This document shows positions 33,411 through 45,252 of a DNA stretch of 64,000 nt, piece after piece. Source of the stretch: Rehmannia glutinosa (Eukaryota; Streptophyta; Magnoliopsida; Lamiales; Orobanchaceae); contig JABTTQ020000362.1 in NCBI GenBank assembly GCA_016081115.2, positions 496,026 to 560,025 on the forward strand, read 5' to 3'. The notes under the pieces were generated by a model. That model was not told the origin of the DNA, searched no databases, and saw only the letters and a list, made by a program, of their open reading frames with translations. How positions within the stretch are numbered: position 1 is the stretch's first letter; every line of letters begins with the position of its first letter. The translations under genes were made by a program, and so were the position numbers.

Positions 33411-35874
33411 TGTAATACCCGGTTTTGGAGTTTGAATCTCAAAATTTACGGTAAATTTTTCGCAATTTTTAAGGAATTAGATTAGTAATTTATTGGGATT
33501 TATAGCTAATTAAGAGTATTATTTAAATTATATAATTCGGGTAGAAAAATTATAAATTTAATTACGGTGCTTCCTATTATTTTCAATTCAAAAATCAATT
33601 TATTTCAAGCCCAACAAAATATAAATAAATCACCAAAATATATTATTTTTATCCCAAATTTTTGGACAATTGTCTGCCCTATCATAAATATCCAAAACCC
33701 ATTTATTTCCTTTTATATAATACATTTCCATATCGTAATCTTCCGAGAAAAGGAAACATTCCTTAACAGTAAGAATCCTTTTCTCTCCTCACTCAGCCTC
33801 CGCAAGCTTACGATCGCCGGCCACCACCGCCGCCCGCCGTGCCGCCGCCATCGGCGGTGGAATTTAACAAACCATATCTCATTCGAACCCTTTCGCCGCC
33901 CTCGTTCCAAATCCGAAGTCGAATTTCGATTCGATTTCCGTTCGTCGGCAAATCGCCGGTAAAGTTAAAATTTCGAAATCTTTGACTCTAGATCTACGGA
34001 GATCCGACCGTTGGATTTTCACAAACTTTATACCGTTAGAAAGCCCATTCCATAAGGTTTCCAACGCCACTTCTCACGATAAGATCCGATGTCTAGATCT
34101 TCGGCAAATCGCCGGCGAAATTTCTGAAAATCTGTCAATTCGCGCCGACGCCGTCAACTTTTGGCGGCCGATTTCCGGCTATCCACCGGTCCAAAATTGA
34201 CGAGCTTTATACCGTTCTCTTCGTCTCTTCAAGGGCTTCAAATCCCACCGATCAATTTCATGATTCGAGTTTGTTTGCGCCGTGAATCGAAGTCAAATAT
34301 ATTACGAAATTTCTTTCATTTCTTGCTATTTTTTCATCCACTTCCCGTCTTGCTTTTACTCCCTCCGTTCACGTCGCCGGAAGCCACCATGTCTGGTATA
34401 GGAGGTGTCTGGGGGTTGGGTTAAGAGGGTGGTGCGTGGCGGCGACGCACGGAGCGCCGCCGCTGTGTGCGTGTGTGTGTGCGTGAGTTGTGTGTGTGTG
34501 TGTGTGAGTTGTGCGTGTGTGCGTGTAGGTATTTTCCGGCCAAAGTGGCCGGAAATGGCTTGGGGTTGGGTAGGAGAGCTCCCTGGCAGCGGTGGCTGCT
34601 GGTTCGGGGCGTCGTCGGAGGTCGGCACGGTGGCAAACGGCGGTGGGGATGTGAATGAATAAAAGTTGGAAGTATTGGGGATGCCAAACAGAATTTGAAA
34701 TTCTTTTGGACTTGTTTGTAATTTTCGAAAACTTCACTTTGACCCTTCCCAAGTTCAGTTTAGTCCTCCCATATCAATTTTCAGCTTATTATAATTTTGC
34801 CCCCAACTCAACTCTTAGAGTTCTGCAAATTAACCCCTAAAATTTTTAATTAAAATTCCTTAAGTCCTAACTTTCTCGTTTTTGACCCGAAAGGGGTCAA
34901 ACGAACTCCGATTGACCTCAAATTTGAACCATAGTCTCGTTATACCCTCCTTATACGCAAGGTCTATTCAAAATCATAATATTGCCCTCAATCTTCCAAC
35001 TTCAAGAAAACGAGACCCGGACATTCTTATTATTCGAGTTTCACTCCTAATTTCTTCATTTCACATCCAAATGCCCCCAAAATTTAAGGATAGGTTTATC
35101 TAGCATATTTAAATTATTATATATTATTATATTTCCATTCCAGGATTCTAAGACATATTATGCTATTTTGTGTAGGAGACGAGATTGAGCCCGGGAACTA
35201 GGACTTGCATCCTACACAATCATTTTGCACATAAAAAAGGTGGGGTTATCTTTACACTTAACCGTGTACTATTGCTATTCAATGCAAGTTGGCTGTTTAA
35301 TTAATCATGATTGGTATGTTTTGCATGAATCCCATGTTGCGGTTGTACCGTACACGTTACATATTTATGTGTTGTGGTGACGATCACTTCACATTATGAG
35401 CTCGTACATATTACAAAGTTACGGTCTATCCGTACAAATGCCACGTATGATGCATTTCTACTAGTTGTAATTAATTACGCAGTCGCTTAAATGTACCCCA
35501 CTGAGTGTATTTTCATAGCACTCACCCCATATTATATTTTTCAGATTGAGGCGAAGTTTGACGCGGAGACTTGGGCATGATGAAATACTTTTGTAGTTCC
35601 AAAGTCCCTATTTCTCTCTTTCTTAAACTTTAAACTAATAAACCGATGTCTGTAAATAAGTTTTCCTTTGTTTACTGTTGAGATGAGCTGTGACTCATCT
35701 ACTATATAATAATGCTTTGTATTTTTGTGAATTGGGCTAACCCGCCTGTGAGCGTGGTTATTTGATGTTGGTTTGAAATGCTCTGTCGATGTTGAAAGTT
35801 ATTTAAAGTTAGGTACACACTAATGTAGCGTTCCTTAAGCCCAAAACTACATTTTTCAAATTTGGGGCGCTACA
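33411..35874 (+). repeat. 5' LTR of the Tekay element
   Basis: Starts TGTAATACCCGG and ends GGGGCGCTACA. Matches 40988-43440 along its full length. Contains a (GT)n-rich tract at 34463-34528. Confidence 0.92.
34463..34528. repeat. GT-rich microsatellite in the 5' LTR
   Basis: GTGTG/GCGTG/GAGTTGTG interrupted dinucleotide tract; a shorter allele is present in the 3' LTR at about 42043-42107. Confidence 0.8.
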
Positions 35875-35878
35875 TAGG

Positions 35879-35890
35879 TGGTATCGAGCA
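35879..35890 (+). promoter_or_regulatory. Tekay primer binding site
   Basis: TGGTATCGAGCA, four bases after the 5' LTR end. It resembles the tRNA-Met site TGGTATCAGAGC with a small change. Confidence 0.7.
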
Positions 35891-36494
35891 AGTTTTTCTT
35901 GACTATACTGCAAAATGATTTTATAGGTGTCGAGTTGATTCTTGAGTTGAAGTTTGATTTTAGGGACAATTGTTTTTGAAAACTTCATGCCCCAAGTTGA
36001 AGTGAAATGCTAAGCTTTAAATACATACGCATGATTTCCTCATGTGATTTACATGATTCATGATACAAGACATGTTACATGACCAATGCTATGTTGGAGC
36101 CGTGTCTCCCATATTACACATGATATGAATGTCATGTCATATGAACATTTCAACATGATTACCATTTTTCGCAAATTCTTGTTCAGGATATGATCTATGC
36201 CAAATGCATATTACATGAAAACTTATTTCATTAAATGAATTTCCATATTGTCATGCACTCCATGATTTTGACAAATTCACTACACTTCATACATGATACT
36301 AGAGAACTAGCTCATAGGCTTTGATCACCTGAACTTTGAGTTGGATTGGACTTTTTAGGCATACTGCTATTGTGTACATCTACTTATGTGCCTTAAATAG
36401 TTTGATGTAAGTTCATGATTATTAGGAACAATGAATAGTATTATTTTAGTTTATGGTTGTGATTCTAGATATATTTAGTTGTTGGAATTTTAGA
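35891..36494 (+). other. Tekay 5' untranslated leader
   Basis: About 600 bp, AT-rich, with repeated ACATGA-type motifs (CATGATTT, TACATGAT) and no long ORF. Confidence 0.6.
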
Positions 36495-37580
36495 ATGGCC
36501 CGACGTGGTCGTCGTGATCAAGAGCAACCGCCAGCTGAGGCTCCACCTGCCCCACATGTTCCAGAGATGGCTAATCCTGGCGAAGATCTGATTACCGTGT
36601 TGCGTGGGTTAGCACACCATTTCACCACTGCTCGAAATCAACAACCACAACCCCCAGATCCACGTGATACTTTGACTCAAGTGGTAGAGCAATTCCGTCG
36701 ATTCAACCCACCAGTGTTTAATGGAAGAGAAGAACCTGCAGTTGCCGAGGAGTGGCTTCGTGCTTTAGAACGTATATTCACTCACATTGCCTGCACTGAT
36801 GCTCAGAAGGTATCTTGCGCAATCTTTCAGATGACTGAAGATGCCGACCATTGGTGGGAATCGTATTGTAGGACTCGCACTCAACAACAGATTGGGGATC
36901 TGACTTGGCAAGAATTTAAGGATGTGGTTATGCAAAACTATTTGCCATTATCTTACCGTGAAAAGAAAAGATGGGAGTTCATACACTTGAAACAAGGATC
37001 AATGACAGTCATTGAGTATGAGAGAAAGTTTAACCGCATTATCTCGATGACGCTACTAGTTTGGTGAGCACCTTTGAATATGAAAAGGCTAGATGCTTTG
37101 AACAAGGGTTACGTCATCGAGATCAAAGATATCTTGGCAAAGAACGAAGACTACCACGTATGCGAGACACCGTTGAAAGAGCTTTGGAGATTGCAACCGA
37201 CTAAATTTAGATCTTGGAAACAGAAAGGCTCAAATCATAATGGAGAAAAGGAAATGGGACAATACTAATCGTGGAAAAGCTAATATTGGGGCCACAGAAC
37301 AAGCAAGCAAGAATGGTGAATATGTTGGAACAAGTACCCGGGGGATAAACCTCGTGCCCAAAGTGTGGGAAGAATCATAGGGGTGAATGTCTCGTATGGA
37401 AAAGGAATTTGTTACCGCATTTGTAAGAAACCAGGCCACACTATCCAAAATTGTCCGAAGCAAAGAATCCAAGAGAAGATAATAAAGGGAAACAGGAGTA
37501 TATCGTGGAAAAGCACGAGTCTTTGCTATGACTCAAGAGAAGCGACCAAGGACCCAGGCACTATGACAGTATGTTGACTA
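36495..37580 (+). pseudogene. gag: Tekay gag
   Basis: The start at 36495 (MARRGRRDQEQPPAEAPPAP) is preferred over the in-frame ATG 42 bases upstream because chromovirus gags begin with this short basic stretch. Residues about 60-180 after it (FRRFNPPVFNGREEP.., AEEWLRALERIF.., ALTWQEF-type block DLTWQEFKDVVMQNYLPLSY) form the Retrotrans_gag capsid domain. A frame shift ends the frame at 37065. Further fragments lead to a Cys/His region at 37350-37455 (CGKNHRGEC, then CYRICKKPGHTIQNCP), a zinc knuckle with one residue too many between its first Cys pair. Gag assembles the cytoplasmic particle. Confidence 0.82.
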
Positions 37581-38119
37581 TATCTAAGCTACCGCTTCTC
37601 GTATTATTTGACACCCGGCCACGCATTCCTTTATATCTACTAAGTTATTTAGAAAGTTGGGATGTGATAGTGTCATAATAGATGATGTATTGGAAGTTAG
37701 GATACCATCCGGACAAACGATCAATCCGACCAAGTGTGTCGTGGAGTGGAAATAGGAATTGAAGATAGGAATCTATTTGTCGATTTGCATGTGATAAATA
37801 TGATGGATTTTGACGTAATTTTGGGAATGGATTGGCTTAGAGCAAATCGTGCAATAATTAGGTGCCATGAGCGGGAAGTGGAATTCCCATGTTGTGATGG
37901 AAAAGAATTCGTTTTTCGTGGGACGAAAGTGAAATCTATACCCCAATTAATTTCAGCTATGAAAGCCATAAAATCATTGAGAAAGGATAAATGTGAGGCA
38001 TACTTGGTGAACGTAATGAGCATCGATTTGAGAGAAGTGACAATTGATGAAGTGCCAATTGTACGAGAATACAAAGATGTTTTTCCGAAGATTTACCTGG
38101 CATTCCACGAGATAGACAA
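37581..38119 (+). pseudogene. pol (AP): Tekay aspartic protease
   Basis: LLVLFDT at about 37593-37613 begins the active-site motif, but the expected DTGA is read as DTRP because one base is missing at about 37611-37620. In the adjoining frame THSFIST-type sequence follows. The rest of the domain is open (37734-38074), including VINMMDFDVILGMDWL, the conserved flap and second hydrophobic block. The protease would mature Gag-Pol. Confidence 0.75.
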
Positions 38120-39420
38120 GTGGAATTTGCAATAGACCTAGTGCCGGAGCGGTCGAGATCAAAAGCACCATATAGAATGGCACCGAAAGAATTGCAAGAA
38201 CTAAAAGTGCAGTTACAAGAGTTATTGGATAAGAAATTTATTCGACCTAGTGTATCTCCATGGGGCGCACCAGTGTTATTTGTAAAGAAGAAGGATGGGT
38301 CTTTCGGGATGTGTATAGACTACCGAGAACTAAACAAGCTTACAATCAAGAATAAGTACCCATTGCCGAGGATCGAGGATTTGTTTGACCAGTTGAAAGG
38401 TGCAAGTGTGTTTTCTAAAATTGACTTAAGGTCCGGATATCATCAAGTGAAAGTTAAGGAAAATGACATACCCAAAACTCGCCTTCGTAACCCGGTATGG
38501 TCACTATGAATTTGTGGTGATGCCTTTTGGACTTAGCAACGCACCGTGTGTTTATGGATTTAATGAACAGAATATTTCATCCTTACTTGGACAACTTTGT
38601 GATCGTGTTTATAGATGATATTTTGATATATTCACGGAACAAGAAGCAACACGAAGAGCATTTGAGAATGTTGGAAACATTACGTAAAGAACGACTATAT
38701 GCTAAATTCAAGAAGTGTGAATTATGGATGGAACAAGTGGTGTTTCTTGGACACATCGTCTCACCGAGGATCGAGGTTGACCCGATCAAGGTAGAAGTCG
38801 TAAGGAATTGGAAGACACCAACTAATGTGAATGAAGTACGAAGTTTTCTTGGTTTGGCGGGTTATTATAGGAGATTTATCGAGGATTCTTGAAGATCGCA
38901 TTACCTTTGACACAACTAACTCGCAAAGGTGTGAAGTTTCAATGGTCCGAAAAATGTGAGAAAAGCTTCCAAGAATTAAAGGAGAGGTTAATCATCGCTC
39001 TCTGTTTTGATAATACCGGACGGATCGAAGGCTTCGTCATATACGGTGATGCGTCTAAGCAAGGATTAGGGTGTGTTCTAATGCAACACAACAAAGTAGT
39101 TGCCTATGCCTCCGGACAATCGAAGCCTCATGAGCAAAATTACCCAACTCATGACTTAGAGTTAGCAGCGGTAGTACACGCCTTGAAGATTTGGCGACAT
39201 TATCTGTATGGAGCAAAATGTGAAATATATACCGATCATAAGAGCTTGAAGTACTTCTTTGAGCAGAAGGAACTGAACATGAGGCAAAGAAGATGGTTGG
39301 AGTTGGTCAAGGATTATGATTGTACAATTTTATATCACCCTGGAAAAGCAAACATAGTAGCCGATGCCTTGAGCAGAAAGAATCATGAAGGTTTGAATTG
39401 CATGTTGACGCGCCAAGAAC
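38120..39420 (+). pseudogene. pol (RT-RH): Tekay reverse transcriptase and RNase H
   Basis: Open stretch 38120-38509 gives KAPYRMAPKELQELKVQL, VLFVKKKDGSFGMCIDYREL and FSKIDLRSGYHQVKVKE. A frame shift at about 38480 and another at about 38548 lead to 38527-38892 with FIDDILIYS (catalytic) and VFLGHIVS. After a third shift near 38885 the RNase H domain is open: VIYGDASKQGLGCVLMQ, HDLELAAVVHALKIWRHYLYG, IYTDHKSLKYFF and the end NIVADALSRK. All catalytic acidic residues are visible. The order matches gypsy pol. As read, three frame shifts prevent full translation. Confidence 0.88.
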
Positions 39421-40400
39421 AACTTATCAAAGATTTAGCCAAGCTAAGAATCGATGTCATTGTCCCACCAAATACCACGAAGGCAGTAATAGCAGCAATG
39501 ATAGTCCAACCTACTCTCAGGAGCAGAATAGTGAATGCTCAGAAAAATGACAAGTTTTTGATGAAGTTGAGAGATCGAGCAAAAGATGGGAACGTAAAAG
39601 GATTTGGCGTGGCAGATGACGGATCACTAATGTTTGGGAACCGTTTATGCGTGCCGAAGGATGAGCAATTGAGGAGAGAAATCATGGAAGAGGCACATTG
39701 CGCGCGCCATATACCGCACATCCTGGAGGTACTAAGATGTATCAAGATCTAAGAAAGACATTTTGGTGGAGAAACATGAAGAGGAGTATAGGGTCGTTTG
39801 TACGAGAGATGCATGACGTGCCAACAAGTGAAAGCTGAACATCAACGACCATCAGGGTTGTTAAAACCTCTCGAAATACCTGAATGGAAATGGGAGCATA
39901 TAACGATGGATTTTGTTACAGGATTGCCTAGAACTACACGAGGAAACGAAGCTATTTGGGTCATAGTGGATCGCATGACGAAGTCAGCGCATTTCTTGCC
40001 AGTCAAGATGACATATAAGTTAGATAAATTAGCCCAGATATATCTAGCAGAGATTGTAAGATTACATGGAGTCCCAGTTACAATTGTATCAGACAGAGAC
40101 ACGAGGTTCACCTCTAAGTTTTGGCAGAGCTTGCAGAGTGCCATGGGAACTAAACTCAGCTTTAGTACCGCATTCCATCCACAAACAGATGGACAATCAG
40201 AAAGAACGATACAAACTCTAGAGGACATGTTGAGAGCTGTAGTGTTAGATCTAGGAGGAAGCTGGGAAGAACATTTACCGTTAGTAGAATTTGCTTATAA
40301 CAACAGTTATCAAGCGACGATCAAAATGGCACCGTATGAAGCATTATATGGACGTAAGTGCAGATCCCCTTTATCTTTGGGATGAGGTTGAGAGAAAAGA
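39421..40400 (+). pseudogene. pol (IN): Tekay integrase
   Basis: The linker from RNase H is followed by the zinc-binding domain (EAHCARH.. at about 39680-39720, CMTCQQVKAEHQRPSG at 39808-39857). The catalytic core reads WEHITMDFVTGLP, IWVIVDRMTKSAHFLPV, VSDRDTRFTSKFWQSLQ and FHPQTDGQSERTIQTLEDML, holding the first two Asp and the Glu of the D,D-35-E triad. GRKCRSPL ends the GPY/F-type part of the block. One frame shift separates the zinc-binding part from the core. The enzyme inserts element DNA into chromatin. Confidence 0.88.
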
Positions 40401-40679
40401 ATAATTGGACCAGATATTGTTGAGAAAAAGTGGAAAAGATTGATCTCATCAAAAGGAGAATTAAGGTTGCTCAAGATCGTGAAGTCGTATGTCGATAAAC
40501 GAAGAAAGGATTTGGTATTTGATTGGAGACAAAGTATTTCTAAAAGTAGCACCAACTAAAGGAGTAATACGTTTTGGAAAGAAAGGAAAGTCAAACCGAG
40601 ATATATTGGTCCTTACGAAATTCTTGAAAGAATTGGAGAAGTAGCTATAAGTTAGCACCTTTGCCATGAGTTATCCGGA

Positions 40680-40952
40680 GTGCATGATGTGTTTCACGTG
40701 TCGATGTTAAGAAAATATGTGTTTGATCCGAGCCATGTCGTTAATCGAGAAGTTATTCAAGTTAAAGAAGATTTGACTTATGAAGAGTTTCCAGTGGCAA
40801 TCCTTGATAGAAAAATACACTCCTTAAGAAATAGAGATGTCGTTTTAGTTAAAGTGCAATGGAGTAGGCATGGAAAAGAGGAGGCGACATGGGAAAGAGA
40901 AGATGCGATGAAGGACAAATATCCAAATCTTCCGACAATAAGTAAGTTCTGA
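40680..40952 (+). pseudogene. pol (CHD): Tekay chromodomain (pol C-terminus)
   Basis: Open frame 40680-40952 begins MHDVFHVSMLRKYVFDPSHV, the conserved integrase tail, and ends in a chromodomain: ILDRKIHSLRNRDVVLVKVQ then WSRHGKEEATWEREDAM and KDKYPNL, stop at 40950-40952. The aromatic and EEATWE positions are kept. In chromoviruses this domain is thought to steer integration to heterochromatin. It is joined to integrase in the native polyprotein; frame shifts between 40385 and 40680 separate them here. Confidence 0.85.
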
Positions 40953-40973
40953 ATTTCGAGGACGAAATTTTTC

Positions 40974-40987
40974 GTAGTGGGGGAGGG
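40974..40987 (+). promoter_or_regulatory. Tekay polypurine tract
   Basis: GTAGTGGGGGAGGG lies directly before TGTAATACCC of the 3' LTR. Confidence 0.85.
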
Positions 40988-43440
40988 TGTAATACCCGGT
41001 TTTGGAGTTTGAATCTCAAAATTTAGGGTAAATTTTTCGCAATTTTTAAGGAATTAGATTAGTAATTTATTGGGATTTATAGCTAATTAAGAGTATTATT
41101 TAAATTATATAATTCGGGTAGAAAAATTATAAATTTAATTACGGGGCTTCCTATTATTTTCAATTCAAAAATCAATTTATTTCAAGCCCAACAAAATATA
41201 AATAAATCACCAAGATATATTATTTTCATCCCAAATTTTTGGCCCAATTGTCAAGCCTATCATAAATATCCAAAACCCATTTATTTCCTTTTATATAATA
41301 CATTTCCATATCAGGTAACCTTCCAGAAAAGGAAACATTCCTTAACAGGTAAGAATCCTTTCTCTCTCCCTCACTCAGCCTCCGGCAGGCTTACGGTCGC
41401 CGGCCACCACCGCCGCCGTCGGCCGCCGGCCATCGGCGGTGGAATTTAACAAACCATATCTCATTCGAACCCTTTCGCCGCCCTCGTTCCAAATCTGAAG
41501 TCGGAATTTCGATTCGATTTCCCGTTCGCCGGCAAATCGCCGGTAAAGTTAAAATTTCGAAATCTTTGACTCTAGATCTACGGAGATCCGACCGTTGGAT
41601 TTTCACAAACTTTATACCGTTAGAAAGCCCATTCCATAAGGTTTCCAACGCCACCTCTCACGATAAGATCCGATGTCTAGATCTTCGGCAAATCGCCGGC
41701 GAAATTTCTGAAAATCTGTCAATTCGCGCCGACGCCGTCAACTTTTGGCGGCCGATTTCCGGCTATCCACCGGTCCAAAATTGACGAGCTTTATACCGTT
41801 CTCTTCGTCTCTTCAAGGGCTTCAAATCCCACCGATCAATTTCATGATTCGAGTTTGTTTGCGCCGTGAATCGAAGTCAAATATATTACGAAATTTCTTT
41901 CATTTCTTGCTATTTTTTCATCCACTTCCCGTCTTGCTTTTACTCCCTCCGTTCACGTCGCGGAAGCCACCATGTCTGGTATAGGAGGTGTACGGGGTTG
42001 GGTTAAGAGGGTGGTGCGTGGCGGCGACGCACGGAGCGCGCCGTGTGTGCGTGTGTGTGTGCGTGAGTGTGTGTGTGTGTGCGTGAGTTGTGCGTGTGTG
42101 CGTGTAGGTTTTTTTCGGCCAAAGTGGCGGAAATGGCTTGGGGTTGGGTAGGAGAGCTCCCGGCAGCGGTGGCTGCTGGTTCGGGCGTCGTCGGAGGTCG
42201 ACACGGTGGCAAACGGCGGTGGGGATGTGAATGAATAAAAGTTGGAAGTATTGGGGATGCCAAAGCAAATTTGAAATTCTTTTGGACTTGTTTGTAATTT
42301 TCGAAAACTTCACTTTGACCCTTCCCAAGTTCAGTTTAGTCCTCCCATATCAATTTTCAGCTTATTATAATTTTGCCCCCAACTCAACTCTTAGAGTTCG
42401 CAAATTAACCCCTAAAATTTTTAATTAAAATTCCTTAAGTCCTAACTTTCGTTTTTGACCCGAAAGGGGTCAAACGAACTCGATTGACCTCAAATTTGAA
42501 CCATAGTCTCGTTATACCCTCCTTATACGCAAGGTCTATTCAAAATCATAATATTGCCCCTCAATCTTCCAACTTCAAGAAAACGAGACCAGGACATTCT
42601 TATTATTCGGTTTCACTCCTAATTTCTTCATTTCACATCCAAATGCCCCCAAAATTTAAGGATAGGTTTATCTAGCATATTTAAATTATTATATATTATT
42701 ATATTTCCATTTCAGGCTTCTAAGATATATTATGCTATTTTGTGTAGGAGACGAGATTGAGCGGGAACTAGGACTTGCATCTACACAATCATTTTGCACA
42801 TAAAAAGGTGGGGTTATCTTTACACTTAACCGTGTACTATTGCTATTCAATGCAAGTTGGCTGTTTAATTAATCATGATTGGTATGTTTTGCATGAATCC
42901 CATGTTGCGGTTGTCTGTACCGTTACATATTTATGTGTTGTGGTGACGATCACTTCACATTATGAGCTCGTACATATTACAAAGTTACGGTCTATCCGTA
43001 CAAATGCCACGTATGATGCATTTCTACTAGTTGTAATTAATTATGCGATCGCTTAAATGTACCCCAATGAGTGTATTTTCATAGCACTCACCCCATATTA
43101 TATTTTTGATTGAGGCGAAGTTTGTGGAGACTTGGGCATGATGAAATACTTTTGTAGTTCCAAAGTCCCTATTTCTCTCTTTCTTAAACTTTAAACTAAT
43201 AAACCGATGTCTGTAAATAAGTTTTCCTTTGTTTTCTTGTTGAGATGAGCATGTGACTCATCTACTTATATAATGCTTCATTTGTATTTTGTGAATTAGG
43301 CTAACCCGCCTTTGTGAGCGTGGTTATTTGATGTTGGTTTGAAATGCTCTGTCGATGTTGAAAGTTATTTAAAGTTAGGTACACACTAATGTAGCGTTCC
43401 TTAAGCCCAAAACTACATTTTTCAAATTTGGGGCGCTACA
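40988..43440 (+). repeat. 3' LTR of the Tekay element
   Basis: Same ends as the 5' LTR (TGTAATACCC..GGGGCGCTACA) and near-identical body. The differences are mainly one- or two-base gaps near C/G-containing motifs. Confidence 0.92.
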
Positions 43441-43445
43441 TAGAT
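43441..43445. repeat. Target site duplication TAGAT, right copy
   Basis: Equals 33406-33410. Confidence 0.88.
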
Positions 43446-43663
43446 ACAAATTAAATGTTATTTACAACAGGGGAAACATGTAAAATTGGTCTAGTGACTT
43501 GGTTTTTTTAGACTTTTGGTCCTTTAAATTGTCAAATTTTGGTCTTAATTTAATAACTTTAAAAATTGAGACATTTATTAGTCCGATTTTGCAGAAAAAA
43601 ATTAACTTCATCGAAAACTTTGATTTGGACGAGAATATTGATCGGTGACATGGATTCACGAAC

Positions 43664-44211
43664 TGTTTTTTTTTTTTGACAAAAAGAAAAATAATTTTAT
43701 TAAAAAATTCAAACTAGCAATACATCGATAGTAGATGTAAAAACAAATATGTTAAGAACCGTGGAAGATTAATTACGAAAATACTCATTGCATCTAGGTT
43801 AATAACAAAACCTGGTTTAAAGCCTACAATTTTAAAAATTTCGTGATGTCTAGAATACATATGATTCCATATCGCAACCTATTGAAGACCATAACTCGAT
43901 TTGTTATCTCTGTCCGCCAAATCAAAAACCCGTTTTTGTTGGAATCATCCACAAGAAAAAACAGCGCACCAAAACGGTGATAAACCAAGCGTCGCACTGC
44001 AGGCGACAAAATCAAAAACAACAAAAATAATGAAACAATCTAGATCTAAGTGGGAAACCACTTATTTTGTAGATAAATTGTTAATAAGGTGTAGATGGGG
44101 TAATTTTCGCCAAAAATCATCCATTAACAATGCGGAACAAGAAGAGAAACAAAAAGAGAGAGGGTTAGAAAGGAAAAAGGAGGCTAGGGTTAGAGAGAAA
44201 ATGTATTAAAT
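43664..44211 (-). mobile_element. Short poly(A)-tailed retrocopy, possible LINE-derived element
   Basis: On the minus strand the unit begins with a CT-rich leader containing AACCCTAGCC (44200-44150) and ends AATAAAATTATTTTTCTTTT.. followed by a pure A run (43678-43667 as plus-strand T). Similar bases flank it: TCACGAACTG at 43654-43663 and TCACGAATTG at 44213-44222, a plausible 10-bp target duplication. This is the pattern of target-primed insertion by LINE machinery. A short frame lies at 44024-43824 without a recognised domain. It could be a non-autonomous LINE or a processed gene copy. Confidence 0.5.
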
Positions 44212-44222
44212 CACGAATTGTA

Positions 44223-45252
44223 TGTTTAAGTTTGCGGAAAAAAAAATAAAAACTAGAAGTCCTAAATCCAATTTTGATGATGGGGTCTCCAGTGAATTTG
44301 GCTAATTCGCGTAAGGCTTAGTTTTCATTTTTCTTAATTTTGTTTTTCAAAATTCTTTTCGGGTCAAACTTATATACGTGACAATTTTTCCTATATATGC
44401 ATGACAATTTTCCTTCAAAATTGAAAAATTACATAAATTTTTGTCGATGTCTTCAACATTTTGGTCTAGATCAATTTCCGACAAAATTGGAATTTTCAGA
44501 GAAAATCGAACCAAGTATCCCGAATTTTTAAAGTTACAAAAATGACCAATATAATCATTGACAATTTTTAAATCTATATTCATTACAACTAAAAAAGCAA
44601 AGTTCCTTCGGGTTTATGTTCCAATTAAGCCTGAATCGATTCTTCTTGCTCGAACCCAATTCCACAGATTTAATTTAATCCTGCGGATATTAGTCCCATC
44701 TTTGAGGGTTTAGTGGACCAAAAGTTAGAGGCAAATTCACTGGACGAATTTGACAATTTTAATTTAATTTCCATTTACAACAGTCATAACAACTTTGTTT
44801 TTTGTTGGCACAATCTCCACGCCTCAGTATATGTTTAAGATAAGTGATAACAAGAGTTAATTATAAGGTCTGTCCCATGATAAATAATGAAGACGAAATT
44901 AATTCCTGATGATATGGATGAGTTGTTAAAATATGCTTCAATGTATTTAAATTATTTATACTGCCGATCGATGACGGTAATTAAAACGTGCTTCTATCAT
45001 TATGTTAATATATAGAAAAAAGTAATTACCAGTATTTCAACTCGAGTTTTGTTATATATTGGTCGTATCGATTAACAATTTAATACATTTGTTACACGCA
45101 AACTTATATACACAAACGAGAATAAAAGATAAAGATATATGCAAGGAGAATTCAAATTTTCGAAATTCTCCTTAAATTCTTGTACAAACTAAAACCCTAA
45201 TAAATTAAATATCTGCAATTTAGTAGATGAAGGAAATAATATTTTTCTACAC
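44223..45252. other. AT-rich intergenic sequence
   Basis: Nothing coding or clearly repeated recognised. Confidence 0.5.

Larger units (their letters stand above)
33411..43440 (+). mobile_element. Ty3/gypsy Tekay/Del chromovirus, complete ends
   Basis: LTRs of 2464 and 2453 bp (33411-35874 and 40988-43440) enclose gag, protease, RT, RNase H, integrase and a chromodomain. Both flanks carry TAGAT (33406-33410 and 43441-43445), a perfect target duplication. A Met-type primer site follows the 5' LTR and a polypurine tract precedes the 3' LTR. Chromodomain wording and very long LTRs fit the Tekay (Del) branch. The LTR pair differs mostly by small indels, so insertion looks recent, yet pol has several frame shifts. 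Confidence 0.93.

Noticed and set aside
34356..34752. Several open frames rich in Thr-His or Cys-Val
   Set aside because: They lie in the GT-rich microsatellite of the Tekay LTR and recur in the other LTR.
39842..40228. 128-codon minus-strand frame
   Set aside because: It is the complement of the Tekay integrase core.
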